A stretch of 64,000 nt of DNA from Candidatus Omnitrophota bacterium (lineage in GTDB: Bacteria > Omnitrophota > Omnitrophia > Omnitrophales > Aquincolibacteriaceae): positions 55,862 through 119,861 of the forward strand of contig JAUYMS010000019.1 in assembly GCA_030698625.1 (NCBI GenBank), read 5' to 3'. The position numbers were made by a program, and so were the translations under genes. The notes under the pieces are model-generated. The model worked only from the letters and a program-made list of their open reading frames with translations, was not told the origin of the DNA and made no database searches. Positions 1-9,295 of the stretch are shown one piece after another (position 1 is the stretch's first letter; every line of letters begins with the position of its first letter).

Positions 1-2
1 AT

Positions 3-329
3 CTGCGACATGCTCTGGAAGACGAGGAAATGGCCCGAGCGATCAAAGAAACAGTCCTGAATCTAGCGACTTTGACGGATTCGTTAAACCGTCTCATGAG
101 TGATTCAGAAGAAGATCTTCGGGAAGCCAGGCGAAACATTAATATTGTCTTGGAGTCCCTCAGCGGCGTCTTGGATAAAATCGATTCCGGTGACGGAACC
201 ATTGGCAAGCTTCTCGCCGAAGATGAGCTTTATCAGGAGATGAGGGAATTTGTTAAAGAAATTAAGGAGCATCCTTGGAAGCTACTTAAACGTGATGATA
301 AGAGGAAGAAAATCCTCGGTATCGTCTAA
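3..329 (+). CDS. MCE/MlaD-family protein, C-terminal fragment
   Basis: The reading frame is open from the left edge, so the start and the MCE domain lie outside the window. What remains is about 108 residues of helical, charged sequence ending in the pattern typical of MlaD-like proteins: a Gly-Thr-Ile-Gly-Lys-Leu-Leu motif, then an LY element, then HPWKLLK close to the end. In this family the N-terminal part is an inner-membrane anchor and MCE fold that binds lipid, and the long helical tail spans the periplasm as part of an ABC-type lipid transporter. Family assignment rests on these tail motifs only. The downstream gene is unrelated, so any Mla partners would be upstream. Confidence 0.7.
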   Translation: MRHALEDEEMARAIKETVLNLATLTDSLNRLMSDSEEDLREARRNINIVLESLSGVLDKIDSGDGTIGKLLAEDELYQEMREFVKEIKEHPWKLLKRDDKRKKILGIV

Positions 330-394
330 ATATTTTATGACCCATCATTTTTTCAAAACTTCATTTTTTGATACTAACATAAGGAGTCGATTCA

Positions 395-1495
395 ATGATA
401 ATTGCTATCCGTATTCTCTTCGTATGTACTTGTGCTTTGTTGGGTTATTTTTCAGAAATGTCGTGGTTGCCGATTGTCAAAGGTTCCGCAGCGCCTCTCA
501 TTCGTTCAATAAGCGGATTTCTCGTTGGGACTCTCGTCATATCGATCGACATCTTCTTTAAACAGTATACAGTTCGGAATATCCTCTCCGTTATTGTCGG
601 CGCCGCTCTGGGGCTTTTAGTCCACCGCCTCTTCATGTCGGTGGTGGCGCTTACGCAACTTCCTCCCGACTCCGTTCGCAACCTAGGCATTGCTACGGCT
701 GCTGTTTTCACCTACCTCGGTGTCATCACGATCCTCAGGGGTCAAGACGAATTTGCGCTTATGATCCCATTTATAAAGCTGGACACTAAAGGGACGGGGG
801 AGGAGCTTATCCTCGTCGATACAAGCGTTATTATCGACGGACGCATTGCAGACATTTGTGAGACTCACTTTATATCGGGGAAGTTAATTGTGCCGCGGTT
901 TGTTCTTAAGGAGTTGCAGCTGATCTCCGATTCGTCGGATCCGCTAAAGCGCAACCGCGGCCGCCGCGGCCTCGATATCCTGAATCGGATTAAAGGGAAT
1001 CCTAACGTCCAAGTTAAGATCAATGAAATGGATTTTCCGGAGTTTTCCACCGTGGATGCCAAATTGGTCAAGATGGCTCAGGTGACCAATGCCAAGGTAT
1101 TCACGAACGACTACAACCTTAATAAGGTAGCAGAACTTCAGGGTGTGCGCGTACTGAATATCAACGACTTGTCGAATGCCCTAAAGCCTATTGTCATGCC
1201 AGGCGAGGTGATGCAGGTCAAGGTGCTCAAGGATGGCAAGGAGCATGACCAGGGAGTTGCCTATCTCGACGATGGAACCATGGTCGTGGTCGATAACGGG
1301 CGCCGGCGCATCGGGCAGACACTCGGCGTCACGATTACGAGTGTGCTTCAAACGCAAGCCGGCCGTATGATTTTTGCAAAACCCGCCGATGAAGTCGACC
1401 GAGGAGATGCCTCGGAGCGTGAGCCCCGCCGCGAACGGCGTCCTCCTCGCCAGGATCACCGTAAGCACAATCACGCCAACGAAAAGGCGAGGTAG
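395..1495 (+). CDS. Membrane-anchored PIN-TRAM domain protein (YacL-like)
   Basis: A 366-residue protein. About 120 N-terminal residues hold four hydrophobic segments. A PIN nuclease fold follows at about 138-255, opening with [11 protein letters not shown] and carrying later acidic residues ([17 protein letters not shown]). A TRAM domain lies at about 265-330. The tail is basic and arginine-rich. This is the bacterial YacL/PIN-TRAM type, whose substrate is poorly defined; PIN domains are metal-dependent RNases and TRAM domains bind RNA. An AAGGAG ribosome site precedes the ATG. It ends 5 bases before ispDF, an arrangement common in bacteria where yacL sits beside isoprenoid and aminoacyl-tRNA synthetase genes. 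Enzyme activity is inferred from the fold. Confidence 0.88.
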   Translation: MIIAIRILFVCTCALLGYFSEMSWLPIVKGSAAPLIRSISGFLVGTLVISIDIFFKQYTVRNILSVIVGAALGLLVHRLFMSVVALTQLPPDSVRNLGIATAAVFTYLGVITILRGQDEFALMIPFIKLDTKGTGEELILVDTSVIIDGRIADICETHFISGKLIVPRFVLKELQLISDSSDPLKRNRGRRGLDILNRIKGNPNVQVKINEMDFPEFSTVDAKLVKMAQVTNAKVFTNDYNLNKVAELQGVRVLNINDLSNALKPIVMPGEVMQVKVLKDGKEHDQGVAYLDDGTMVVVDNGRRRIGQTLGVTITSVLQTQAGRMIFAKPADEVDRGDASEREPRRERRPPRQDHRKHNHANEKAR

Positions 1496-1500
1496 CGTGA

Positions 1501-2706
1501 ATGCGAGCAAGCCTGATTGTGGCTGCGGGCGGCAGCGGCCTGCGATTTCTCAAGGGCCTTAGGTCTAAGGGCGCGCGGTTCCGTAAAAAGCCTGTCAGTA
1601 AAATCTTCTTTCCCTTGCAGGGCCGCTCTGTTCTTGCCCGGTCACTGACTCCGTTTACCGAGATTCCGTTCATTCGCGAGATTATCCTGGCTGTGCCGCC
1701 GAATTCAGTTAAGGATGTGAAGAAGCTTTTGCAGCGCGGAGACTTTCATGGCGTCAAACTTGTGGCCGGCGGTGCCACTCGTGCTGCGTCGGTACTTTCT
1801 GCGCTCAACAAGGCGAACCGACGGCATGATTGGATCATCGTGCATGATGCAGCGCGGCCTTTTGTGCGACCGCAAGCTATCAGGAAACTCTTTGCCTCGG
1901 TTCGAGACACAGATGGCGCGATTCTGGGTAAGCGTGTGGTGCCAACGATTAAGAGAGTGACATCGACACGACGCGTTATTGAGTCGACCGTCGACCGCTC
2001 ACATCTTTTTGAAGCCGAAACGCCGCAGCTCGTGCGCCGCTCAGTTTTGCTCCGAGCCTATCGTGATAATCCCAATGCACTGCGTGCCACTGACGAAGCC
2101 TCGCTTTTGGAGTCGATCGGGGCGAAGGTGAAAGTTGTGCCTCATGAGGGTTGGAATCCAAAGATTACGACCGTCGAAGATCTCGAACTGGCTGAAGCCG
2201 TTTTAGCCAAACAGTATCCGGATGAAACGCGTGTCGGATTCGGCCGTGACACTCATCGTTTGGTGGCTGGGAGGAAGTTTTATCTGGGCGGTATCAGGAT
2301 TTCGGCAGAGGCGGGTCCTCTGGGGCACTCCGACGGTGATGCGCTTCTGCATGCGGTTATCGACGCGATATTGGGTGTTACCGGTGAGGGCGATATCGGA
2401 GATTGGTTCTCAGACAAGACAAAGAAATGGAAGGGGATTCGGAGCGCCAAGATGTTGCAGGCGGTATTGCGCAAATCCACTGAATTGGGTTGGAAAGTCA
2501 TGCACGTAGACACCGTGATCAGCCTGGAAAGGCCGCGCTTGGGAAAAATGAAACTGGTGATCAAGAAAAAGCTTGCGGGATTATTGGGTATCGAACGCGG
2601 GCGCGTTTCGATCAAGGCGAAGTCCTCAGAGGGGCTTGGTGCGATCGGCGAAGGGCTTGCCATTCACTGCGAGGCCGTGGTCAGTATGCGGAAGGCCGGA
2701 TCATGA
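1501..2706 (+). CDS. ispDF: Bifunctional IspD/IspF (MEP pathway)
   Basis: A 401-residue fusion of two non-consecutive steps of the MEP isoprenoid pathway. Residues 1 to about 230 are IspD (2-C-methyl-D-erythritol 4-phosphate cytidylyltransferase), with the nucleotide-binding AAGGSGLRF loop at the N-terminus and HDAARPFV further on. Residues from about 240 are IspF (MECDP synthase), with GFGRDTHRL supplying a metal-binding Asp and His and GHSDGDALLHA supplying the other metal-binding His. Fused IspDF is known in several bacterial groups. The start follows the PIN-TRAM stop by 5 bases, and the stop overlaps the gltX start as ATGA, which suggests translational coupling. Confidence 0.95.
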   Translation: MRASLIVAAGGSGLRFLKGLRSKGARFRKKPVSKIFFPLQGRSVLARSLTPFTEIPFIREIILAVPPNSVKDVKKLLQRGDFHGVKLVAGGATRAASVLSALNKANRRHDWIIVHDAARPFVRPQAIRKLFASVRDTDGAILGKRVVPTIKRVTSTRRVIESTVDRSHLFEAETPQLVRRSVLLRAYRDNPNALRATDEASLLESIGAKVKVVPHEGWNPKITTVEDLELAEAVLAKQYPDETRVGFGRDTHRLVAGRKFYLGGIRISAEAGPLGHSDGDALLHAVIDAILGVTGEGDIGDWFSDKTKKWKGIRSAKMLQAVLRKSTELGWKVMHVDTVISLERPRLGKMKLVIKKKLAGLLGIERGRVSIKAKSSEGLGAIGEGLAIHCEAVVSMRKAGS

Positions 2707-4142
2707 TTCGTGTTCGCTTTGCCCCGTCGCCGACAGGATATCTGCACCTCGGAAATATTCGAACCGCGCTGTTTAACTACCTGTTTGCCAAAAGGACCGG
2801 CGGAAAATTTATTTTGCGCATTGAGGATACCGACCAGGAGAGATCCCGGCTGGAATTCGAGGAGGCGCTCAAAGAAGATCTTCTGTGGATGGGGCTTCGT
2901 TGGGATGAGGGCCCTGACGTTGGGGGAGAGCACGGGCCGTATCGCCAGTCGGAAAGATCGGGAATTTACAGCGAATACATTGATCGTCTTATCAAAGAGA
3001 AAAAGGCCTATTACTGCTATGTGACCGAGGAAGAAACCACGGAGATGAAACGCTTGGCATTGGAAGAGCGCCGCTCGGTGCGGCATGACAATCGAGGCCG
3101 GAATTTTACGCGCGCTGAGATCGAGTCGCGAAAGGTGCGCGGCATAAAGCCAACCGTGCGGTTTAAGATCGATCAGCCCGAACTGAGTCTGAATGATCTC
3201 GTGCGCGGAGATGTTTCCTTTAATCTGGACGATATGGTGGGTGATTTTATCATTCAGCGGGCCGACGGACAGCCCACATTCCATCTGGCCGTGTGTGTCG
3301 ATGACGCGTTGATGGGCGTGACTCATGTCATTCGCGGTGAAGATCACCTGTCGAACACACCCAAGCACATTCTCCTGACTCGAGCCATGGGACATGAGCC
3401 GCCCAAGTATGGGCATCTGTCGTTGGTTCAGGGGCCCGGAGGCGAGCCCCTTTCCAAACGCATGGAGTCGATATCGATTAAAGAATTTCGGCGAAGGGGC
3501 TATCTACCGCATGCGCTTGCGAACTATATCGCGCTCCTGGGGTGGTCCCCCGGCGGTGACAGGGAAATCCTCAACTGGGAAGAGCTGCAGCATCTCTTCG
3601 ATATCACGAAGACGAGCCGATCCGCCTCCAGTTTTGATCCCCAAAAACTGGATTGGGCTAATGGTGAGCATCTGCGGCTTTTGTCGGAAGACGCGTTCTG
3701 CCGTGTTGCCGCGGCTTATTTGAAGGCTTATAAACACGTGCCGTTTGATGAAGTGTTCTTAAAGACGGCTCTGCCGGCATTCAAGGAAAATATCGAACGC
3801 CTTGAACAACTAGAGGATCGTTTCGGGATATTTTCCGACGATTTTAAGTACGAGAACAGTGATGCTCTGAAAAGCGCAGAGTCCCGCGAAATCTTTGAAG
3901 TGGGATTGGCTGTTTTGAAGACTATGGTCGAGACCGGGCAGGCCGGAGCCGAGGAGTTTTGCTATGAGGCCTTCGTCAACGGGATTAAGCCAAAGGTTAG
4001 AGCGAAAGGTAAGAAGCTCTTCTTGCCGCTTAGGATTGCCCTGACGGGCCGTGAGCATGGGCCCGAACTGAAGAAAATCTTCCCGGCTTTTGGCGCCGAG
4101 AGGGTTCGCCTTCGTTTGGAAAGGGCCCTGGGCAAGTACTAA
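2703..4142 (+). CDS. gltX: Glutamate--tRNA ligase
   Basis: A class I aminoacyl-tRNA synthetase of 479 residues, the usual size for bacterial GluRS. It charges tRNA-Glu. The N-terminus begins IRVRFAPSPTG, followed by HLGNI in the HIGH position. PLSKRMES is the KMSKS-type loop, and the C-terminal half is the helical anticodon-binding region. The same frame stays open another 213 bases upstream inside ispDF, but the ATG at 2703 places the conserved APSPTG motif at the N-terminus as in the family and overlaps the ispDF stop by 4 bases. Whether it is discriminating or also charges tRNA-Gln cannot be told by eye. The cysS ATG shares one base with its stop codon. Confidence 0.95.
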   Translation: MIRVRFAPSPTGYLHLGNIRTALFNYLFAKRTGGKFILRIEDTDQERSRLEFEEALKEDLLWMGLRWDEGPDVGGEHGPYRQSERSGIYSEYIDRLIKEKKAYYCYVTEEETTEMKRLALEERRSVRHDNRGRNFTRAEIESRKVRGIKPTVRFKIDQPELSLNDLVRGDVSFNLDDMVGDFIIQRADGQPTFHLAVCVDDALMGVTHVIRGEDHLSNTPKHILLTRAMGHEPPKYGHLSLVQGPGGEPLSKRMESISIKEFRRRGYLPHALANYIALLGWSPGGDREILNWEELQHLFDITKTSRSASSFDPQKLDWANGEHLRLLSEDAFCRVAAAYLKAYKHVPFDEVFLKTALPAFKENIERLEQLEDRFGIFSDDFKYENSDALKSAESREIFEVGLAVLKTMVETGQAGAEEFCYEAFVNGIKPKVRAKGKKLFLPLRIALTGREHGPELKKIFPAFGAERVRLRLERALGKY

Positions 4143-5554
4143 TGACCCCTCAATTCTTTAATACCCTGTCGGGCCGAATCGAGGCCTTTGAACCGTTAAA
4201 CGGAAAAGAAGTTCGCATGTATACATGCGGGCCAACGGTCTATGACTATGCCCATATCGGAAATTTCCGAACTTTTATCTTTGAGGACCTGCTGCGGCGG
4301 TACTTGGAGTCACAGGAATTCCGGGTACTGCATACGATGAATATTACGGATGTTGACGATAAGACCATCGCCGGTGCAGCCCGTGAGGGAGTTGCTCTTG
4401 AGGAATACACGCGCAGATTTACGGATGCCTTTTGCGAGGATCTGAACACGCTCAATATTCGACGCCCGAACCATCCGGAAAGTGAGCCGAGAGCGACGGC
4501 GGATATTCCCGTGATGATTGAGCTGATACAGAAGCTCGTCGAGACCGGGCATGCCTACGAGAGCGACTGTTCCGTTTATTTTCGCGTGAACTCGTTCCCT
4601 AATTACGGGAAACTGTCGAAGAAGAGACTGGAGAAAAATATTACGGGTGCGCGAGTCGATAGCGATGAGTACGAAAAAGAGGACGGCTCGGACTTTGTTC
4701 TGTGGAAGGCCGCCAAGGAGGGAGAACCTTCCTGGGAATCCCCGTGGGGAAAGGGCCGACCCGGTTGGCATATTGAGTGTTCGGCCATGAGCATGAAGTA
4801 TCTCGGGGCGACATTTGATATTCATGCCGGAGGTGAAGACCTGGTTTTCCCGCACCACGAAAACGAGATTGCTCAGTCTGAAGCCGCGACCACTAAGCCG
4901 TTTGTTCGCTACTGGCTGCACAGCAAGCATTTGCTTGTAGACGGTAAGAAGATGTCGAAGTCCGAAGGGAATTTTTATACTCTTCGCGATCTGTTAGGAA
5001 GGGGTTACGACCCGATGGCGATTCGATATGCGCTGCTCGCGACGCATTACCGCATGCCGCTGAATTTTACTTTGGAGGGATTGGACGCGGCGCGCAATGC
5101 CCTCAAAGATCTCAAGGCCTTTTATTCCAGCGTGATTAATCACGAGGTCTTCGGCCGCAGGTATTCCGCCGAGGATCAGCTGATGAGTAACGCCCAAGAT
5201 CTTGAGAAGGATTTTTTTGGCGCCTTGGCCGATGACCTAAATATCTCGAAGGCGCTGGCTTCTCTTTTTACGTTTGTGGGCGAGACGGACACGCGGATAA
5301 AATCCGGAGCATTGTCCGAGCAGGATCATAGCGAGATTAGCCGCGTTCTCAAACGGTGCAATCAAGTGTTAGGGGTGGTGCCCGAAGAGCGCTATGGAGA
5401 TTTCCCGGAGGATATTCGGCAGTGGCATGAGGAACGAAAGTGCGCACGTATCGAGAAGCGGTTCAGCTCGGCGGATAAATGCCGCCAAAAACTGTCCGAA
5501 TTGGGCTATATTGTGTGGGACGAGGCCGACGGAATTTCGGGAATTGCTAAATGA
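4142..5554 (+). CDS. cysS: Cysteine--tRNA ligase
   Basis: A class I synthetase of 470 residues that charges tRNA-Cys. Recognisable parts are TCGPTVYDYAHIGN with the HIGH-type signature, the zinc-site Cys and His residues (TCGP near the start, ECSAM and FPHHENE in the centre), and the KMSKS loop within DGKKMSKSEGN. Its start overlaps the gltX stop (TAATG) and its stop overlaps the tmk start (ATGA), so gltX-cysS-tmk are probably co-translated. The C-terminal region is somewhat short but complete. Confidence 0.96.
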   Translation: MTPQFFNTLSGRIEAFEPLNGKEVRMYTCGPTVYDYAHIGNFRTFIFEDLLRRYLESQEFRVLHTMNITDVDDKTIAGAAREGVALEEYTRRFTDAFCEDLNTLNIRRPNHPESEPRATADIPVMIELIQKLVETGHAYESDCSVYFRVNSFPNYGKLSKKRLEKNITGARVDSDEYEKEDGSDFVLWKAAKEGEPSWESPWGKGRPGWHIECSAMSMKYLGATFDIHAGGEDLVFPHHENEIAQSEAATTKPFVRYWLHSKHLLVDGKKMSKSEGNFYTLRDLLGRGYDPMAIRYALLATHYRMPLNFTLEGLDAARNALKDLKAFYSSVINHEVFGRRYSAEDQLMSNAQDLEKDFFGALADDLNISKALASLFTFVGETDTRIKSGALSEQDHSEISRVLKRCNQVLGVVPEERYGDFPEDIRQWHEERKCARIEKRFSSADKCRQKLSELGYIVWDEADGISGIAK

Positions 5555-6165
5555 AGCAAGGCAGAATGATTACGTTTGAAGGGGGCGAAGGAAGCGGCAA
5601 GAGCACGCAGATTCGGAGGGCCGCGGCCTACCTCAGGAAGCGTGGCCATCGGGTATTGCTTTTGCGGGAACCCGGAGGTACGCGCGTCAGCGAAGCGATA
5701 CGCAAGGTCGTTATGAGTAAGCGATTTCGGGATATGACGCCGGAGACCGAGCTCCTGCTTTATCTGGCAGCGCGGGCGCAGATTGTACAGGAAAAAATCT
5801 TACCGGCGCTTAGAAAAGGGACTATTGTGATTTGTGACCGCTTTGAGGACTCAACCATTGCTTATCAGGGGTTTGCGCGCAAGCTATCGCGAGACGGCAT
5901 CTTAGAGACGAGCCGGCGCTGGGTGCGAGGGTCCTTGAAACCGTATTTGACCTTTCTTTTAGACCTACCGCCGAAAGAGGGTCTCAAGCGGAGCGGCCGG
6001 CGTGATCGTATCGAGACTGAATCTTTGTCCTTTCACGAAAAGGTCCGGCGGGGTTTTCTCACATTGGCACGGCAAGAGCGTCGTCGTTTTCTCGTGCTGG
6101 ATGCGAGCCGTAAGCGGGCCGAAGTTGCGAGGCAAATTCGAAAGAGGCTTGAGCGTGTCTTCTAG
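5551..6165 (+). CDS. tmk: Thymidylate kinase
   Basis: A 204-residue dTMP kinase making dTDP for DNA synthesis. It has the P-loop GGEGSGKSTQ near the N-terminus, the conserved DRFEDSTIAYQG motif in the middle, and LREPGG, the DR[YH]/RxPGG-type region that lines the substrate pocket. Its first four bases overlap the cysS stop. holB begins inside its last 11 bases; the tmk-holB pairing is widespread in bacteria. Length and motifs are ordinary. Confidence 0.94.
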   Translation: MKQGRMITFEGGEGSGKSTQIRRAAAYLRKRGHRVLLLREPGGTRVSEAIRKVVMSKRFRDMTPETELLLYLAARAQIVQEKILPALRKGTIVICDRFEDSTIAYQGFARKLSRDGILETSRRWVRGSLKPYLTFLLDLPPKEGLKRSGRRDRIETESLSFHEKVRRGFLTLARQERRRFLVLDASRKRAEVARQIRKRLERVF

Positions 6166-6991
6166 TATCGTTGAAAAACAACCGTTTCCCGTTCGCGTTT
6201 TGAACACGCATGTTCGAAAAGATCGAGTTGCTCATACCTATTTGCTCACAGGGAAACAGGACTCGGGCCGCGAAGATCTTGCCCTCGCTTTTGCCTCCGC
6301 GCTGAATGACGAGGAGGGATTGGAATTTGGTGATCTGAGCGGACGGAATGGAAACCGCATAACGACAAACCAATACCCCGATATGCTCTGGGTCGGGGAA
6401 GATGCGACCGCCCGCTCGATCAAGATCAGTGAAGTCCGCAAGTCCGTCGAATGGAGTCATTTGCGTTGCTATGAAGGGAAGTGGAAGATTGTCATTGTTC
6501 GCGATGCGGAACGGCTTACGGTTGAGGCCCAGAATGCGTTTCTAAAAACCCTGGAAGAGCCGCCCGCGCACACTGTTTTTTGCCTCCTCGTGGAAAATAA
6601 GGAACGTTTGCTTGAGACTATTCGCTCGCGCTCTTTTGAGCTCCGGTTGCAGCCATTAAGCGACGACCTCGCCGAACTTGCCGAGCGCGTACCGGCAGAA
6701 TTCGGGCGAAAGCGATGGGAAGATTTTTTTGAGGCGTATAACACCGAGGAAAGGATCGAGGTCAAGGCGCTGCTTGATTCGCTGACAGCTTACTTGCGGG
6801 CGTGCTTGATCCGGTCGGCAAGTTCCGGTGAGGGGAGTGAATTCGCGTGGGCGTGGATTCGGTCCCTCGAAGTTCTTTTGGAGAGTAAACAGGCCCTCAA
6901 TGAAAATGCAAACCAGAAATTGACTCTGACAAGACTGGCGATGCTTTTCAAAGAGTTACTGCCTAACCCCGAGATGGTTCGAAATGGCTGA
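6155..6991 (+). CDS. holB: DNA polymerase III subunit delta'
   Basis: A 278-residue clamp-loader subunit of the AAA+ fold. Supporting features are LTGKQDSGRED in the Walker A position (degenerate, as usual for delta'), the TLEEPPAHTVF sensor region and SRSFELRLQ, the SRC-like motif that becomes SRS here. The zinc-binding cysteine cluster common in delta'/tau is absent; the matching stretch has no cysteines. I chose GTG 6155 because AAAGAGG lies 7 bases upstream and because it starts just before the conserved region. The frame is open further up, but only inside tmk. It overlaps metG by 8 bases. Confidence 0.85.
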   Translation: MSSSIVEKQPFPVRVLNTHVRKDRVAHTYLLTGKQDSGREDLALAFASALNDEEGLEFGDLSGRNGNRITTNQYPDMLWVGEDATARSIKISEVRKSVEWSHLRCYEGKWKIVIVRDAERLTVEAQNAFLKTLEEPPAHTVFCLLVENKERLLETIRSRSFELRLQPLSDDLAELAERVPAEFGRKRWEDFFEAYNTEERIEVKALLDSLTAYLRACLIRSASSGEGSEFAWAWIRSLEVLLESKQALNENANQKLTLTRLAMLFKELLPNPEMVRNG

Positions 6992-8519
6992 TAAAAAATA
7001 CTACATCACGACGCCGCTTTATTATGTGAATGCCAAGCCGCACATCGGGCATGCCTACACGAATATTTTATGCGATACCTTTGCGCGTTTCCGCCGCTAT
7101 CTGGGAGAGGATGTCTTCTTCATGACAGGGACCGATGAGCACGGGACAAAGATTGAAAAGGCGGCCCGTGATCAAAATATGGAGCCGAAAAAGTATGTTG
7201 ATGAAATGGTTCCGCATTTTAAGGATCTCTGGGAGCAGTTGGGGATTCAATACGATTATTTCATTCGCACAACCGATGAGGACCACAAGGAAACGGTGCG
7301 AAAAGTTCTGGAGGATCTTGGGGCTCGAGGCGAGCTCTATAAGGATAACTATCAGGGATGGTATTCGGTCAAGAGTGAAACCTTTTATGCCAAGGCCGAG
7401 CTTGTCGATGGGAAGTGCCCTGATACGGGCGGAGAAGTACAGGAGATAGTCGAAGAGAACTATTTTTTCCGTATGTCGAAGTATCAGGACTGGCTCATGG
7501 ATTACATCCGTAAAAACCCCGACTTTATTCAGCCCGAAATCCGCCGCAATGAGATCCTGGGTTTTCTTAAACAACCCTTACAAGACCTCTGTATTACGCG
7601 TCCCAAAGAGAGATTGTCGTGGGGGATTCCTTACCCGTCTTCTCCCGAGCATGTCATCTACGTCTGGTTTGATGCCCTTATTAATTACGTCAGCGGTGTC
7701 GGCTATAAGCGCAACGAGGATCAATTTAGCCGGTACTGGCCTGCCGATGTTCATGTTGTGGGAAAGGACATTGTTCGCCACCACGCTGTTTACTGGCCGA
7801 TCATGCTCAAGGCATGCGGCGTCCAGATGCCGCATAAAGTACTGGCGCATGGTTGGTGGACGCTGGCGGGCGCCAAGGTATCGAAGTCGAGCGGTAATAT
7901 CGTAGACCCTATCGAATTGATTCGAAAGTATGGAGTTGACGCCTTTCGCTATTTTCTCTTGCGCGAAGTCACGATAGGTTATGACGGGGCTTATTCGGAG
8001 GACCTTCTGCGCCAGCGCTATACGAGTGACCTTGCCAATGATTTGGGTAATCTCTGGTTTCGAGTTGCTTCGATGCTGGCAAAGTACTTCGGAGCGGTCG
8101 TGCCGCATGCGGATACCCTCGAGTCGGAAGGTCTCATACGCGAGACTTACGCGCTCTGGGAGAAGGTGCGGGAGCCCATGATGGCTTATGACCCGCGTTC
8201 GGCCTTGGAGGCAATATGGGCTGTGATCACGAGCGCGAATCAATACGTAGAAGAAAATAAACCCTGGGTTTTGGCCAAGGACCCCAAGTCAAAAGAGAGA
8301 CTGGCCCTCGTCCTCGCCACCCTGACCGAGTGTGTGGCGCATGTGGCGGTATTACTCGTGCCTTTTCTCCCCAAAACAGCGCAGAGCATGCTTGCGGGCC
8401 TGAAACTTTCGAGTGACGGGGTCATGAATGCGGACAAATTTAGCCGCCCGCTTCTTAGGAAGGGCACGCAAGTCGAGCGCGGCGATGCCCTTTTCCCGCG
8501 GATGGAAGTTGAAGCGTAA
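6984..8519 (+). CDS. metG: Methionine--tRNA ligase
   Basis: A 511-residue class I synthetase that charges both initiator and elongator tRNA-Met. The N-terminus reads YYITTPLYYVNAKPHIGHAY with an intact HIGH motif. The KMSKS loop appears as AKVSKSSGN. The helical anticodon-binding domain fills the C-terminal third. No CxxC zinc-knuckle pair is visible (only one Cys in the insertion), so this looks like the short zinc-free form. The EMAP/Trbp111-like C-terminal dimerisation domain found in many MetRS is missing. It overlaps holB by 8 bases, and tatD follows after 5 bases. Confidence 0.95.
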   Translation: MADKKYYITTPLYYVNAKPHIGHAYTNILCDTFARFRRYLGEDVFFMTGTDEHGTKIEKAARDQNMEPKKYVDEMVPHFKDLWEQLGIQYDYFIRTTDEDHKETVRKVLEDLGARGELYKDNYQGWYSVKSETFYAKAELVDGKCPDTGGEVQEIVEENYFFRMSKYQDWLMDYIRKNPDFIQPEIRRNEILGFLKQPLQDLCITRPKERLSWGIPYPSSPEHVIYVWFDALINYVSGVGYKRNEDQFSRYWPADVHVVGKDIVRHHAVYWPIMLKACGVQMPHKVLAHGWWTLAGAKVSKSSGNIVDPIELIRKYGVDAFRYFLLREVTIGYDGAYSEDLLRQRYTSDLANDLGNLWFRVASMLAKYFGAVVPHADTLESEGLIRETYALWEKVREPMMAYDPRSALEAIWAVITSANQYVEENKPWVLAKDPKSKERLALVLATLTECVAHVAVLLVPFLPKTAQSMLAGLKLSSDGVMNADKFSRPLLRKGTQVERGDALFPRMEVEA

Positions 8520-8524
8520 CCCCC

Positions 8525-9295
8525 ATGGCTGTTTTCGTTGATACCCATGTCCATCTGCACTTTCCCGATTACCGCGAAGACCGCGAAGAGGTGATTGAGC
8601 GTGCTCGCGCAGAGGGGATTGCTTATTTTATTAATATCGGAACAAATCTTGCGACTTCGCGAGAAGCCTTGGAAATAGCCCATGCTTATGAGGATGTCTA
8701 CGCTTCCGCCGGAATCCATCCCCACGATGCCAAGGATGCGGGCGCCGCCGATATTGCGCAGCTGGAAGAACTGTTGAAGGATGACAAGATGGTCGCAATT
8801 GGCGAAGTTGGCCTTGATTTTTTTAGAAACATCTCAACCCCGGAAGTTCAGATTGCCTTTTTGGAGAGATTTCTCGAATTGCAACAGCGTGTTAAGAAGC
8901 CTCTGGTGATTCATTGCCGAGACGCCTATGATAAGCTTGACGAAGTTCTGGCAAGCGCGGGAGGTAAGCCCTACGAGGGTGTGATGCATTGTTACTCCTC
9001 AGACCGTGAAGTTATGAAGCGCTTCCTGGATTACGGCTTTTATATTTCATTCGCCGGCCCTTTGACCTATAAGAAAAACGACGCCTTGCGTGAGGCGTGC
9101 CGCGCCTGTCCTATCGACCGCCTTCTGATTGAGACCGACGCGCCTTATTTACCGCCGCAGTCCAAACGCGGTAAGCGTAATGAGTCGGCTTACATGTTGG
9201 AAACGGCTGAGCTCATGGCGGCTCTTCATGGTGTGCGGCTTGAGGCCCTGGGCGAGAGGATCACTCAAAACGCTAAGGAATTATTCAGTTTATGA
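8525..9295 (+). CDS. tatD: TatD-family metal-dependent hydrolase (DNase)
   Basis: A 256-residue TIM-barrel amidohydrolase-type enzyme. The N-terminal DTHVHLHFPDY gives the first metal-binding HxH. GEVGLDFF supplies the bridging Glu, PLVIHCRDA and MHCYSSD the later His ligands, and LLIETDAPYLPP the conserved C-terminal Asp. TatD proteins are 3'-5' exonucleases acting on DNA or RNA and possibly in repair. The metG-tatD order is widely conserved in bacteria. The stop overlaps the next start by four bases. Confidence 0.93.
   Translation: MAVFVDTHVHLHFPDYREDREEVIERARAEGIAYFINIGTNLATSREALEIAHAYEDVYASAGIHPHDAKDAGAADIAQLEELLKDDKMVAIGEVGLDFFRNISTPEVQIAFLERFLELQQRVKKPLVIHCRDAYDKLDEVLASAGGKPYEGVMHCYSSDREVMKRFLDYGFYISFAGPLTYKKNDALREACRACPIDRLLIETDAPYLPPQSKRGKRNESAYMLETAELMAALHGVRLEALGERITQNAKELFSL

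Noticed and set aside
2664..3416. Long minus-strand open frame of 250 codons inside gltX
   Set aside because: Antisense to a clearly conserved synthetase; the translation shows no domain and the codon pattern is that of the opposite strand.
4310..4930. Minus-strand open frame of 206 codons inside cysS
   Set aside because: Shadow of cysS; no recognisable domain or ribosome site.
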